From NCBI RefSeq assembly GCF_007833165.1, contig NZ_VOBQ01000006.1:62001-126000 (forward strand): a stretch of DNA of 64,000 bases, written 5' to 3'. The position numbers and the translations under genes are program-made. Source of the DNA: Caenimonas sedimenti (lineage in GTDB: Bacteria; Pseudomonadota; Gammaproteobacteria; Burkholderiales; Burkholderiaceae_C). The notes beneath the pieces are model-generated. The model did no database searches, was not told where the DNA came from, and saw only the letters and a program-made list of their open reading frames with translations. The stretch's first letter is position 1; each line of letters starts with the position of its first letter. This document shows positions 44,101 through 51,614 of this stretch, in pieces.

Positions 44101-45784
44101 CCAGGCGCGGATCCTTCTCGGGGTCGGCCGGCACATCCTGCGCGTTCGGGTGGCCCTGGATGATCTCGCCCAGATGGATGCGGTTGCGGTCCCAGGAGTC
44201 GCCCTCGACGTCGGGCTGGCCATCGCCGTCGGCGTAACCGAAATGCTCGATCGGGACGTCACGGCCCGCATGCTTGCGCAGGTTGCGGCGCAGCGACTGG
44301 ATGGCCAGGATGCGCGTGCCGCGGGCGATGCCTTGCAGCGCCGCCACCTCGTCGCGCAGCGGGTGATGAAGCTCAAAGTAGTCGAGCGCACGCTCCTGGG
44401 CCGCCGTCGCGCGGCATCGCAATTGCAGCACGGCATGGACGCCGTCGAGTTCGGCGGTGATGACCTCGTGCGGCCGCTGGTCGAGCGTGATGAACCGGCC
44501 CGGCAGCCGCCAGCGCCGCGGATGGTTGTGGCGCACGTCGCCCAGCTGGCCGGCGCGCGCCGCCATGCCCTGGCGGAACTCCTCCGGGAACAGCGCCAGC
44601 TCGTCTTCCGTCAGCCCGGCCACCCGCAGGCCCGCCAGCGTGAGCGCGACGTTGCGGAAGACGATGCCCGGGCCCGCGATGTGCCGGTCGGCATCCTTGG
44701 TCACCGCGCCATGGGCCCAGGCGAAGAAGCGGCTCGCCGCCGCCGCGTCGTCGAACGCCAGCAGCAGCACCAGGCCATGCGTGATCTCTTCGTAGGGTCG
44801 CAGGATGCCGCCCTGGATCTGCGCGCGGTGCACCGCCGGGACCGGCGCGCCGTCGGGCGCCGGCTGCTCGGGCCGGCGCAGTTCGGCGTCGCCATGCGAA
44901 TCAGGGAACAACCAGTCCAGCTGGCGGGCGAACCGCGTGCGCGCCTCCGCCAGCGGCGCCTGCGCCAGCCTGGCGTCGCGCATGTGCACGAACTCCAGCA
45001 GCAGTTGCAGGCTGGCGCGCCGCAGGAAGTCGCCGTCGACGGTGCCGGGGCGGTAAAGGTCCGTCAGCCGGTACAGCACGGCCAGGCCCTGCAGCCCGGT
45101 CCGCACGCGTTCGCGCACCATGCGGATGTCACCCGGGTAGGCCACCTGCGGGTCGTCCGGCAGCGTGTCGATGCCCTGCACCAGGCGCGACACCTGTTCC
45201 TCGGCCGACGGCAGGACGGCATGCATGGTGTGGCGTTCGCGCTCCTCCAGCGACTGCGCGCCCGAACGGGCCCGCATGCGCTCCACCCGGCGGTGGTACA
45301 GCACGTCGCGCGCCGTGAATTCGGGGGGGCCGTAGAAGAAGCCGGTCTCGCGCTGCACGCTGCGCGCCCACGCGGCCCACTGCCGGTAGGTGCTGCCCCA
45401 GGCCGGCACGTAGCCCTCGGTGTCGAAAAAGATCAGGTCGAGCAGCGTGCCGACCTTGTCCCAGAGCACGCGGATGTACGACTCCCAGCTGCCGTCGAAA
45501 GTGACCGAGAGCAGCACCATGTCGCGGCCTTCGAGCTCGAACACGGCGACCCGAACCGACTGGATGACACCCACGCGTTCCACCGAGTCGGACAGCAGGC
45601 GTGCCGGGGAATATTCATGCGAGGCGGTGCGGGCGCCGTGCAGGGCCTCGAGCACGCGCTTGATCCGGGTCTTGTAGGTGACCGACTCCATCGAGTCGAC
45701 GAAGCCGGTCTTGACGGGCGCCAGCAGGGTCAGGTCGGAACTGCCCCCCAGGCTGCGGCCCTTGATGATGACGTCGCGTTGCAC
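41105..45784 (-). CDS. Fusion protein: uncharacterised N-domain, DyP peroxidase, P450-like domain, SGNH hydrolase
   Basis: A 1559-residue protein. Residues 1-300 match no family I recognise. About 310-770 is a DyP-type peroxidase with the distal motif GYADG (516-520, Asp519), heme-ligand His652 in HIRRAHPR, a distal RRSLPYG and the class C/D-like FMAYNADIGEQFE. About 855-1245 is P450-like: the I-helix reads GFSPTT (1089-1094), the ExxR helix is changed to DAAR (1137-1140), and the Cys-ligand segment is HACPG (Cys1208) after an insertion. A proline linker leads to an SGNH hydrolase (1300-1559) with GDSW (Ser1311), GGND (1381-1384) and NDLHPTNAG (His1538). The GTG start has GAGGAG upstream. There is no signal peptide. 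It follows an S1P-lyase-like gene by 86 bases. The overall reaction is unknown. Confidence 0.85.
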   Translation of the reverse strand: MQRDVIIKGRSLGGSSDLTLLAPVKTGFVDSMESVTYKTRIKRVLEALHGARTASHEYSPARLLSDSVERVGVIQSVRVAVFELEGRDMVLLSVTFDGSWESYIRVLWDKVGTLLDLIFFDTEGYVPAWGSTYRQWAAWARSVQRETGFFYGPPEFTARDVLYHRRVERMRARSGAQSLEERERHTMHAVLPSAEEQVSRLVQGIDTLPDDPQVAYPGDIRMVRERVRTGLQGLAVLYRLTDLYRPGTVDGDFLRRASLQLLLEFVHMRDARLAQAPLAEARTRFARQLDWLFPDSHGDAELRRPEQPAPDGAPVPAVHRAQIQGGILRPYEEITHGLVLLLAFDDAAAASRFFAWAHGAVTKDADRHIAGPGIVFRNVALTLAGLRVAGLTEDELALFPEEFRQGMAARAGQLGDVRHNHPRRWRLPGRFITLDQRPHEVITAELDGVHAVLQLRCRATAAQERALDYFELHHPLRDEVAALQGIARGTRILAIQSLRRNLRKHAGRDVPIEHFGYADGDGQPDVEGDSWDRNRIHLGEIIQGHPNAQDVPADPEKDPRLAWLANGSFLVMRKYRQFASRLERAVAQTAMEMAKALGGDPSEYTEIVYGKLMGRSRDGMPMVAPQILERNERNRFDYEPDPGGQLCPLHAHIRRAHPRADPQDAGRLPRLMRRSLPYGPLRAPGEGDRDADRGLLFMAYNADIGEQFEIVQRWLVGGNSTGSSSAQVCPIVGVGESGQARYFRFEHKDHTFHVELEAASVLFDAPQPLTQLEWGMYLLAPSVQVLDDLSAKAARAAGARPPVPWDAARGEALIARLQAANTLDGWKAAMEDPDSVDRLDAASIWAAIRENHGGVLRTAYGVLVADRDRMLKVLHNPEGQYSVCGHMKRMRSSFGEIFLGLDAGPAYEEQADPINAAVAALDKRGVFEVAKAAANAKIDAIVEEARRKSVEVRDARFEVGFEAREVVEHVVACLIEDWFGLKDTEGAPLRRGSDAGWQPGQPPLYPGHFAAPSRYFFQPNPGKTAEALGQQHGKALEEAMLAFVAAHREHLPTMRDGHTPAPIAKAALEHPLRDRDGFAARTMIGVIMGFSPTTIGAVLNVLREWQRTGRFGALRAELAGHHDYATADAFVAGALADAARMRPMPPVGWRQVSEAHTIGNEEVKAGDVVVLGKVSGTQQSLAEGIADGRLMFGGQRGTGAQRGPLHACPGHEAGIGAMLGTLTALLTRPELLRQGAAPLTFQIEGDSGWVPPPAPPPPKPPEPSFFDELKEKLLDAVDLRDELQELMDRFTQARADLPAANGATVLAWGDSWLDYRLGIDLGSDLRDCLESQHNYQLSRRFCNWEQWPRIATMAAKPGPFRQFIANELQLRKPKAVLLSGGGNDSTEAALKQMIVRRTAAHPLPKLDPLLVKAHIDMLMDSYLRVLRSIEAEFTRVGRRLPVLVHGYDHPLPRGAMEFGRWLRQPFEEQDYNLGDPAVMAAAAGCMKHLIDQLNDEVLAKLDGKVDGLKVIHVDLRGTLKAAWPDDADADLAWANDLHPTNAGFKLLAAKLAKAIQQIP

Positions 45785-45870
45785 GGTACTGCTCCTCGGG
45801 GTCGAGGACGCATCGTGCCCGCGACGGCGCGCGGCGTCATCCTATCAATGGAGGATGTTCCGGGATTCCC

Positions 45871-47310
45871 CTAGCCCCGGCGCTGCTTCCACGCGACGTA
45901 CCAACCCGCGACCTTCTGCGCCACGGCATCGACGACGCCGGCTGCCGGCGGCGCCGCATGCAAGTCCAGTTTCTGGCCACCCGCACGGTACATCTGGAGG
46001 AAGAGATCCAGCACCTTGTCCTTCACCATGCCCCGCAGCGGCACGTGGCTCATCATCCCGTAGGTGGCCGCGCTGCCGCTGCGCGCCAGCGACGGATCGG
46101 CCTTGACCACGGCCACCGCTTCGCGCAGATCGTGCAGGTAGGCGCCGACCACGCCGTCGTGCGCCGCCGTCACCATCGCGTGGAGGCCGTCGGGTTGCTG
46201 CAGGCGGTTCACCGTCCAGCCCTTCGCGTCGAGCTGGTCGCCGACGGCGAAGATGTTCACGGCGCGGTCGCGGGCACCGTAGGCCAGCAGCGGCCCGCTG
46301 GGGTCGCCCAGCACCTGCAGCTCTGGGATCGCCGCGATGCCGTCCCGCATGGCGCCGAAAGCTTGCATCGTTCGGGCGGCCAGCTCGCGATAGCCCGCCT
46401 CGCCGAAATGCTGCATCGCGGCCCACGCCGCCGCGTAGGCGCCGCCCGGGCGCGTGCCCAGCAGCGCGGGCGAGGCGAACACGCCGCCCGGCCAGTCCTG
46501 GTAGACGAACATCTGGTGGCGCAACAGCTCCAGGCTGCGGTAGGTGATGGTGGAGGCGCCCTTGGCCGCGAAGCCGTACTTGTGGATGTCGGCGGAGATC
46601 GAGGTGACGCCCGGCACGCGGTAGTCCCAGGCGGGCAGGGCCCGGCCATTCATCTCCATGAAGGGCAGGATGAAGCCGCCCACGCAGGCATCGACGTGCA
46701 TGGGCACGCCGCGCGCCGCGGCGATGGCGCCCATGGCTTCGATCGGGTCGATGGTGCCGTGCGGATACTCCGGGGCTGAGCCCAGAACCAGCACCGTCTG
46801 CCGGTTGACCAACCCCGGCAGTTGCGCGACATCCGCGCGCAGGCTGGCGTCCAGCGGCAGCAGCCGGGGCCGCACGCCGAAGTATTCCGCTGCCTTGAAC
46901 CAGGCCACGTGCGCGGTCACCGGCAGCACCATCTCCGGCTTCTTCACGCCGCGCTGCGCGAGCGCCATGTCGCGATAGGTCTTCACGGCCAGCAGGCAGC
47001 TCTCGGTCCCGCCGGAGGTGACGACGCCGCAAGTCTCCGGCGGCCCATGCAGCAGGCCGGCCAGCACGGAGATGATCTCCGTCTCCATCCGTTTCAGGCT
47101 CTGGAAGGCGGTGGGATTCAGGCCGTTGGCGGACTGGAACGACTGCCAGGCCTGGCCCAGGAATTCATCGTGCGCGTCGTCCAGCCAATAGACGAGGCTC
47201 CACAGGCGGTTGGACTTGTAGTCGGGGTCGCCTTCCGCGAACGCGCGCAGGGCCTGCAGCACCTCCTCGCGCGGGCGCCCTTGCGGCGGCAAAGCCGCAT
47301 GTCCGTTCAC
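45871..47310 (-). CDS. PLP-dependent lyase/decarboxylase, sphingosine-1-phosphate-lyase-like
   Basis: A 479-residue fold-type I PLP enzyme. It has SGGTES (99-104), the stacking His134, Asp207 (HVDACVGGF) and Schiff-base Lys244 in SADIHKYGFAAKG. The DIHKYG motif and the HVDACVGGF context are those of the S1P-lyase/group II decarboxylase clade, which cleaves phosphorylated long-chain amino alcohols or decarboxylates amino acids. Bacterial homologues are soluble and lack the eukaryotic membrane anchor. It is coupled to the DedA gene (4-base overlap) and precedes the DyP-P450 fusion, suggesting a membrane-lipid theme (inference). Confidence 0.85.
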   Translation of the reverse strand: MNGHAALPPQGRPREEVLQALRAFAEGDPDYKSNRLWSLVYWLDDAHDEFLGQAWQSFQSANGLNPTAFQSLKRMETEIISVLAGLLHGPPETCGVVTSGGTESCLLAVKTYRDMALAQRGVKKPEMVLPVTAHVAWFKAAEYFGVRPRLLPLDASLRADVAQLPGLVNRQTVLVLGSAPEYPHGTIDPIEAMGAIAAARGVPMHVDACVGGFILPFMEMNGRALPAWDYRVPGVTSISADIHKYGFAAKGASTITYRSLELLRHQMFVYQDWPGGVFASPALLGTRPGGAYAAAWAAMQHFGEAGYRELAARTMQAFGAMRDGIAAIPELQVLGDPSGPLLAYGARDRAVNIFAVGDQLDAKGWTVNRLQQPDGLHAMVTAAHDGVVGAYLHDLREAVAVVKADPSLARSGSAATYGMMSHVPLRGMVKDKVLDLFLQMYRAGGQKLDLHAAPPAAGVVDAVAQKVAGWYVAWKQRRG

Positions 47311-47927
47311 GCGGACGGCCTCGCCCGCGTGCGGCGCCAGCGTGCCGCGGCCCAGACCAGCAGCGCCAGCACGACGACCGCGCCCACCAGCACGCCCTGG
47401 AACTGGCCGACCAGCGCCATGATCTCCTGCCAGCGCCCGCCCACGTAGCGCACGCCGTACACCAGCAGCGGCAGTTCCACGACCGCGGCCAGCCCGTCAT
47501 ACAGGAACAGGTGGCGGTACGGCATCTTCAGCGAACCGGCGGCGAAGAACAGCGCCGTGCGCACGCCGGGCATGAAGCGCACCACGAAGATGTAGGCGGG
47601 CCCATAGCGCCGCATCGTGTCCTGCGTGGCGGCCAGCCGCGCGGGCGAGATCACGCGCCCCGCCCACCGGTGCGCCAGCAGGCGCGTGCCGAAGCGATGG
47701 CCCCAGTGGAACACCAGCGCATCACCCCCGATGAGACCGAACCAGGCGACCACCATCAGCGGCACCGGTTCCATCACGCCCTGGAGCGTGAGAGCCGCGG
47801 CCGCGAGCAGCAAGATGTCCTCGTTGATCGGCGCGCCAATGCCGCAGCTGAACAGCAGCGCGAAGAGCAGCGCGTAGGCGGGGAAGCCGGAGAGCGACTG
47901 GAGGAATGCGAGCGCGGAGTCGAACAT
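47307..47927 (-). CDS. DedA family membrane protein
   Basis: A 206-residue inner-membrane protein of the DedA/VTT family with the conserved acidic residues in the first re-entrant region (INEDILLL) and the later FVVRFMPGVRTALFF motif (F-x3-R-x2-P-x2-R). Some members flip polyprenyl phosphate or phosphatidylethanolamine. The C-terminus is basic. It is the first gene of the DedA-lyase-fusion run; the 116 bases upstream are shared with the divergent tctCBA operon. Confidence 0.9.
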   Translation of the reverse strand: MFDSALAFLQSLSGFPAYALLFALLFSCGIGAPINEDILLLAAAALTLQGVMEPVPLMVVAWFGLIGGDALVFHWGHRFGTRLLAHRWAGRVISPARLAATQDTMRRYGPAYIFVVRFMPGVRTALFFAAGSLKMPYRHLFLYDGLAAVVELPLLVYGVRYVGGRWQEIMALVGQFQGVLVGAVVVLALLVWAAARWRRTRARPSA

Positions 47928-48010
47928 GGCGTGGACGGGAATGTTAGCCGTGCGACTGCAGGCGGGTTTCCCCCTAATGGCTTGAAACGGCCGGAGCGGC
48001 TAGATTCGAG

Positions 48011-48027
48011 AAGTTGTACGACAACTT
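48011..48027. promoter_or_regulatory. Perfect 7-base-arm palindrome: GntR/FCD-type operator candidate
   Basis: AAGTTGT (48011-48017), ACG, ACAACTT (48021-48027) is a perfect dyad with TTGT-N3-ACAA at its core, like known GntR-family operators. TAGATT at 48001-48006 could be the -10 with a start near 48012, so a bound regulator would block transcription of tctCBA. The regulator gene is not in the window. Confidence 0.55.
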
Positions 48028-48043
48028 ACAGGAGCACCCCGTC

Positions 48044-49027
48044 ATGTCCCGCCCCAGCCGCCGTTCCCTCCTCGCCGCCGCACTCACCGGCCTCGCGCTC
48101 ACCGCGGTGACGCTGCCCGCGGCTGCGCAGAACTATCCCAGTCGCCCGATCCAGCTGATCGTGCCGTGGGGCGCCGGCGGCGGCACCGACGCGACGGCCC
48201 GCATCATCGGCAGCCTGCTGGAGAAAGACCTCGGCCAGCCGGTCAACGTCGTCAACCGCACCGGCGGCAGCGGCGTCGTGGGCCACGCGGCCATCGCCTC
48301 CGCCCCGCCCGACGGCTACACCATCGGCCTGGCGACCGTCGAAATCGGCATGATGCATTGGCAGGGCCTGACGGAACTGACCGGCGCTTCGTACACCCCG
48401 ATCGGCCTGGTGAACGCGGACCCCGCCGGCATCCAGGTGCGCGCCGACGCCCCCTACAAGACCGTGCAGGAACTGCTGGCGGCCATCAAGGCGAGCCCGG
48501 GCAAGCTCAAGGCCTCGGGCACCGGCCAGGGGGGGATCTGGCACCTGGCCATCGCCGGGCTGCTGCGCGACCAGAAGATCGATCCGGCGGCCGTGCCCTG
48601 GGTCCCGAGCAATGGTGCCGCGCCCGGCCTGCAGGACATGGTGGCCGGTGGCGTGGACATCGCGCCCGTCTCGCTGCCCGAGGCGCGGTCGCTGATCGAT
48701 GCCGGCAAGGTGAAGAGCCTGGCCATCATGAACGACAAGCCGGCGGCGCTGTACCCGAACGTGCCGACGCTGAAGTCGGCCATCGGCAGCGACTGGACGA
48801 TGGCCGCCTGGCGCGGCATCGTCGCGCCCAAGGGCATCCCCAACGACGTGCGCGACAAGCTGGCCGCGGCCATCCGGAAGGTGGCCAACAGCAAGGAATA
48901 CACCGACTTCATGGCCAGCCGCGGGTTCGGCGTGGTCTATGCGGGCCCGGAAGACTTCGGCAAGTTCATGGCCAAGTCCGACACCGAACTCGGTGCGACG
49001 ATGAAGGCTGTGGGGATCGCGAAATAG
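48044..49027 (+). CDS. tctC: Tripartite tricarboxylate transporter receptor TctC
   Basis: A 327-residue periplasmic receptor with a signal peptide (about 1-30, RRSLLAAALTGLALTAVTLPAAAQ), the Bug-type opening YPSRPIQLIVPWGAGGGTDATAR and a NRTGGSGVVGHAAI loop. Unlike the orphan at 24.4 kb it is followed by tctB and tctA, so it should deliver a carboxylate to them. The ATG at 48044 follows GGAG; the longer start overlaps the operator palindrome. A palindromic repeat separates it from tctB. Confidence 0.94.
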   Translation: MSRPSRRSLLAAALTGLALTAVTLPAAAQNYPSRPIQLIVPWGAGGGTDATARIIGSLLEKDLGQPVNVVNRTGGSGVVGHAAIASAPPDGYTIGLATVEIGMMHWQGLTELTGASYTPIGLVNADPAGIQVRADAPYKTVQELLAAIKASPGKLKASGTGQGGIWHLAIAGLLRDQKIDPAAVPWVPSNGAAPGLQDMVAGGVDIAPVSLPEARSLIDAGKVKSLAIMNDKPAALYPNVPTLKSAIGSDWTMAAWRGIVAPKGIPNDVRDKLAAAIRKVANSKEYTDFMASRGFGVVYAGPEDFGKFMAKSDTELGATMKAVGIAK

Positions 49028-49034
49028 ACGCCTT

Positions 49035-49115
49035 GTCATCCCCGCGCAGGCGGGGATCCAGGGTACTGAAAGATGGAAGGCGGGAGCCCTGGATTCCCGC
49101 CTCCGCTGGAATGAC
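49035..49115. repeat. Dispersed palindromic repeat, copy 1
   Basis: Inverted arms of about 29 bases: GTCATCCCCGCGCAGGCGGG and onward (49035-49063), and its near-complement ending GGAATGAC (49087-49115), with a 23-base centre. It lies between tctC and tctB. Copy 2 is at 61207. The arms match the widespread GTCATYCCCGCGNNNGCGGG type of repeat. Confidence 0.8.
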
Positions 49116-49121
49116 GAACTT

Positions 49122-49595
49122 GTGAAACTCAACGACGCGGTTTTCGGGCTGCTGCTGCTGGCCCTGGGCGGGCTCGTGCTCTTCGCGGTGCAGGGCTTCC
49201 CGAAGATCCCGGGGCAGCCGGTAGGGCCGGCGCTGTTCCCCGGCATCATCGCCATCGGGCTGTGCGTTGCCGGAGCTGGCCTGGTGGTGAAGGGCTGGGT
49301 CCAGCGTGGATCGCAGCCCTGGATCGAGTTGGAAGACTGGGTGCGTTCGCGCCGTCACGTCGCTGCACTGGCGGTGTTGCTGGGCTCGATCGTGTTCTAC
49401 ATCGCGGCGGCGAACTGGCTGGGCTTCCTGCCGGTCGCCGTGATCGTCCTGACCGCGCTGATGGCCACGCTGGGCGTGGGGCTGCCGCGGGCGCTGCTGA
49501 TCGCCGTCATCGCGACGCTGCTGATCCACTTCGCTTTCTACAAGCTGCTGCGCGTGCCCCTGCCCTGGGGCGTGCTGAAGAACTTCGCGTGGTGA
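49122..49595 (+). CDS. tctB: TTT transporter small membrane subunit TctB
   Basis: A 157-residue inner-membrane protein with four hydrophobic segments and the conserved VGPALFPGIIAIGL region typical of TctB. It works with TctA and the TctC receptor. The start is GTG at 49122, just after a palindromic repeat; no strong Shine-Dalgarno sequence is visible, so translation may be weaker or coupled in another way. The tctA ATG follows after 4 bases. Confidence 0.9.
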   Translation: MKLNDAVFGLLLLALGGLVLFAVQGFPKIPGQPVGPALFPGIIAIGLCVAGAGLVVKGWVQRGSQPWIELEDWVRSRRHVAALAVLLGSIVFYIAAANWLGFLPVAVIVLTALMATLGVGLPRALLIAVIATLLIHFAFYKLLRVPLPWGVLKNFAW

Positions 49596-49599
49596 CCTG

Positions 49600-51090
49600 A
49601 TGTGGACCGCACTCGTCCAGGCGTTCGGCATGGTGTTCGAGCCGGTGACGCTGATGGCCATCGTCGGCGCCTCGCTGTTCGGCCTGTTCGTCGGCGCCGT
49701 GCCCGGCCTCACCGCCACGATGGCGACGGCGCTGCTGGTGCCCGTGACCTTCTTCATGCCGCCCATCCCCGCCATCGCCACCATGGTGACGGCGACGGCC
49801 ATGGCCATCTTCTCCGGCGACATCCCCGGCTGCCTGCTGCGCATCCCCGGGACGCCGGCGTCGGCGGCCTATACCGACGAAGCCTTCGCCATGACGCGCA
49901 AGGGCGAAGCGGAGATCGCGCTGGGCGCGGGCCTCGTCTTCTCGGCCGTCGGCGGCCTGTTCGGCACCGTCGTGCTGATCGTTGCAGCGCCCGCCCTGGC
50001 GAACTTCGCGCTGAACTTCAGCTCGTTCGAGTACTTCTGGCTCGTGCTGCTGGGTCTCACCTGCGCGGTCTTCATCACCTCCAGCAACCCGCTCAAGGGC
50101 ATCGTGATGCTGCTGCTGGGCCTGCTGGTGGCCTGTGTGGGCCTGGGCAACCCCGCAGGCTTCCCGCGCTTCACCTTCGGCAACGCGGAGATGACCGGCG
50201 GCATCGGCATGATCCCGATGATGATCGGCATGTTCGCCATCTCGGAGGTGATCCGCTACGTGGTGGACACCAGTCCACCGGCGGAACTGGTGGTCGAGAA
50301 GGTCGGTAACGTGATGCGCGGCCAGTGGGAACTGGCGAAAAAGTATCCCAAGCAGATCCTGCGCGGCAGCGTGCTGGGCACCGCGGTGGGCGCCCTGCCC
50401 GGCGCCGGCGCCGACATCGCGGCCTGGATGTCGTACGCGATGAGCAAGAAGTTCAGCAAGGAGCCGGAGAAGTTCGGCACCGGGCACGTGGAAGGCATCG
50501 TGGAATCGGGCTCCGCCAACAACAGCGCGCTGGCCGGCGCGTGGATCCCCGCCCTGGTGTTCGGCATCCCCGGCGACTCGATCACGGCCATCGTGATCGG
50601 CGTGCTGTACATGAAGAACATGAACCCGGGGCCGACGCTGTTCACCACGAACCCGCAAAACATCTACGCGGTGTTCATCCTCTTCATCCTGGCCAACATC
50701 ATCATGGTGCCGCTGGGCATCCTGTGCATCAAGGTGTCCAAGCGCATCCTGAAGGTGCCACGCAACGTGCTGATGCCGCTGATCCTGCTGTTCTGCCTGG
50801 TGGGGACTTTCGCGATCAACAACTCGATGTTCGACGTCGGCGTGATGCTGGTGGCGGGCGTCATCGCCTACCTGCTGGAAGCGAACAAGTTCCCGATCGC
50901 ACCGGCCATCCTGGGCGTGGTGCTGGGTGGGATGCTGGAGGAGAACTTCATCACCTCGATGATCAAGTCCAACGGCAACTACACCGGCTTCGTTTCGCGG
51001 CCGATCGCCGCGGGGCTGGCGGTGATCACGGTGCTGGTGTGGGTGGTGCCGCCGGTGTTGCGGTGGTGGCGCGGGCGGCGCGCGGTCTGA
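49600..51090 (+). CDS. tctA: TTT transporter large membrane subunit TctA
   Basis: A 496-residue polytopic protein (12 predicted helices), the usual TctA length. It has family motifs GAVPGLTATM, IPGTPASAA, the GALPGAGADIAAWMSY loop and VFGIPGDSITAI. It imports a di- or tricarboxylate with the TctC receptor using an ion gradient. It is the last gene of tctCBA. No TctDE two-component regulator is nearby; the operator before tctC suggests a GntR-type control instead. Confidence 0.95.
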   Translation: MWTALVQAFGMVFEPVTLMAIVGASLFGLFVGAVPGLTATMATALLVPVTFFMPPIPAIATMVTATAMAIFSGDIPGCLLRIPGTPASAAYTDEAFAMTRKGEAEIALGAGLVFSAVGGLFGTVVLIVAAPALANFALNFSSFEYFWLVLLGLTCAVFITSSNPLKGIVMLLLGLLVACVGLGNPAGFPRFTFGNAEMTGGIGMIPMMIGMFAISEVIRYVVDTSPPAELVVEKVGNVMRGQWELAKKYPKQILRGSVLGTAVGALPGAGADIAAWMSYAMSKKFSKEPEKFGTGHVEGIVESGSANNSALAGAWIPALVFGIPGDSITAIVIGVLYMKNMNPGPTLFTTNPQNIYAVFILFILANIIMVPLGILCIKVSKRILKVPRNVLMPLILLFCLVGTFAINNSMFDVGVMLVAGVIAYLLEANKFPIAPAILGVVLGGMLEENFITSMIKSNGNYTGFVSRPIAAGLAVITVLVWVVPPVLRWWRGRRAV

Positions 51091-51143
51091 ACCCCTGATC
51101 CCTCCTGCCGTTTTCGGGCGGCTGGCTGGATAGACTGGTTGGC

Positions 51144-51614
51144 ATGAATACGACCGAAGCCGCCACCGAATCCGAACTGGAAGGCCTGCGGCGCCTGAAC
51201 AGGCGCTTCATCCACAACTTCGTGACCAACGACGTGGCCTCGCACGACGCCATCCTGCATGCGTCGTTCCGGGCCCTGTATCCAGGCGGCGTGCACATCG
51301 ACCGGCAGGCGTACTTGAGGTCGTGGAGGACTGGCTTCGATCCGGCCGCCATTCCGTACTGGGACATGCGCGACCAACGCATCACGGTGGCGGGGGACAC
51401 CGCGCTGGTGGGTGCGACCAACAAGTGGATTCGCGTACGTGACGGCATCGAATCGACCGGCATGACGTGCTACACCGATACCTACATCCGCACGCCGCAT
51501 GGCTGGCTGTGCGTGCTCGCGCAGCTCACCCCCGTGACACCGGAGAACCACCCGGGTGACGACACCATCGTCGTCAAATACTTGCGAGGCGTCCTCCAGG
51601 ACGCATCAGCCTAG
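51144..51614 (+). CDS. SnoaL/NTF2-like protein
   Basis: A 156-residue cytosolic protein with the NTF2-like cone fold, seen as an N-terminal helix pair (LRRLNRRFIHNFVTNDVASHD), the loop FRALYPGGVHIDR and the strands DTALVGATNKWIRV, TDTYIRTPHGWLCVLAQLT. It may be a small enzyme or a binding domain; no clear catalytic pair can be named. TAGACT at 51131-51136 lies 7 bases before the ATG, suggesting a leaderless mRNA. Its stop codon (TAG) lies in the terminal CTAG of an inverted-repeat element. Confidence 0.8.
   Translation: MNTTEAATESELEGLRRLNRRFIHNFVTNDVASHDAILHASFRALYPGGVHIDRQAYLRSWRTGFDPAAIPYWDMRDQRITVAGDTALVGATNKWIRVRDGIESTGMTCYTDTYIRTPHGWLCVLAQLTPVTPENHPGDDTIVVKYLRGVLQDASA

Noticed and set aside
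42152-45874. 1240-residue open frame on the + strand
   Set aside because: Antisense shadow of the DyP-P450-SGNH gene. The composition is Arg/Ala/His-rich and shows no domain.
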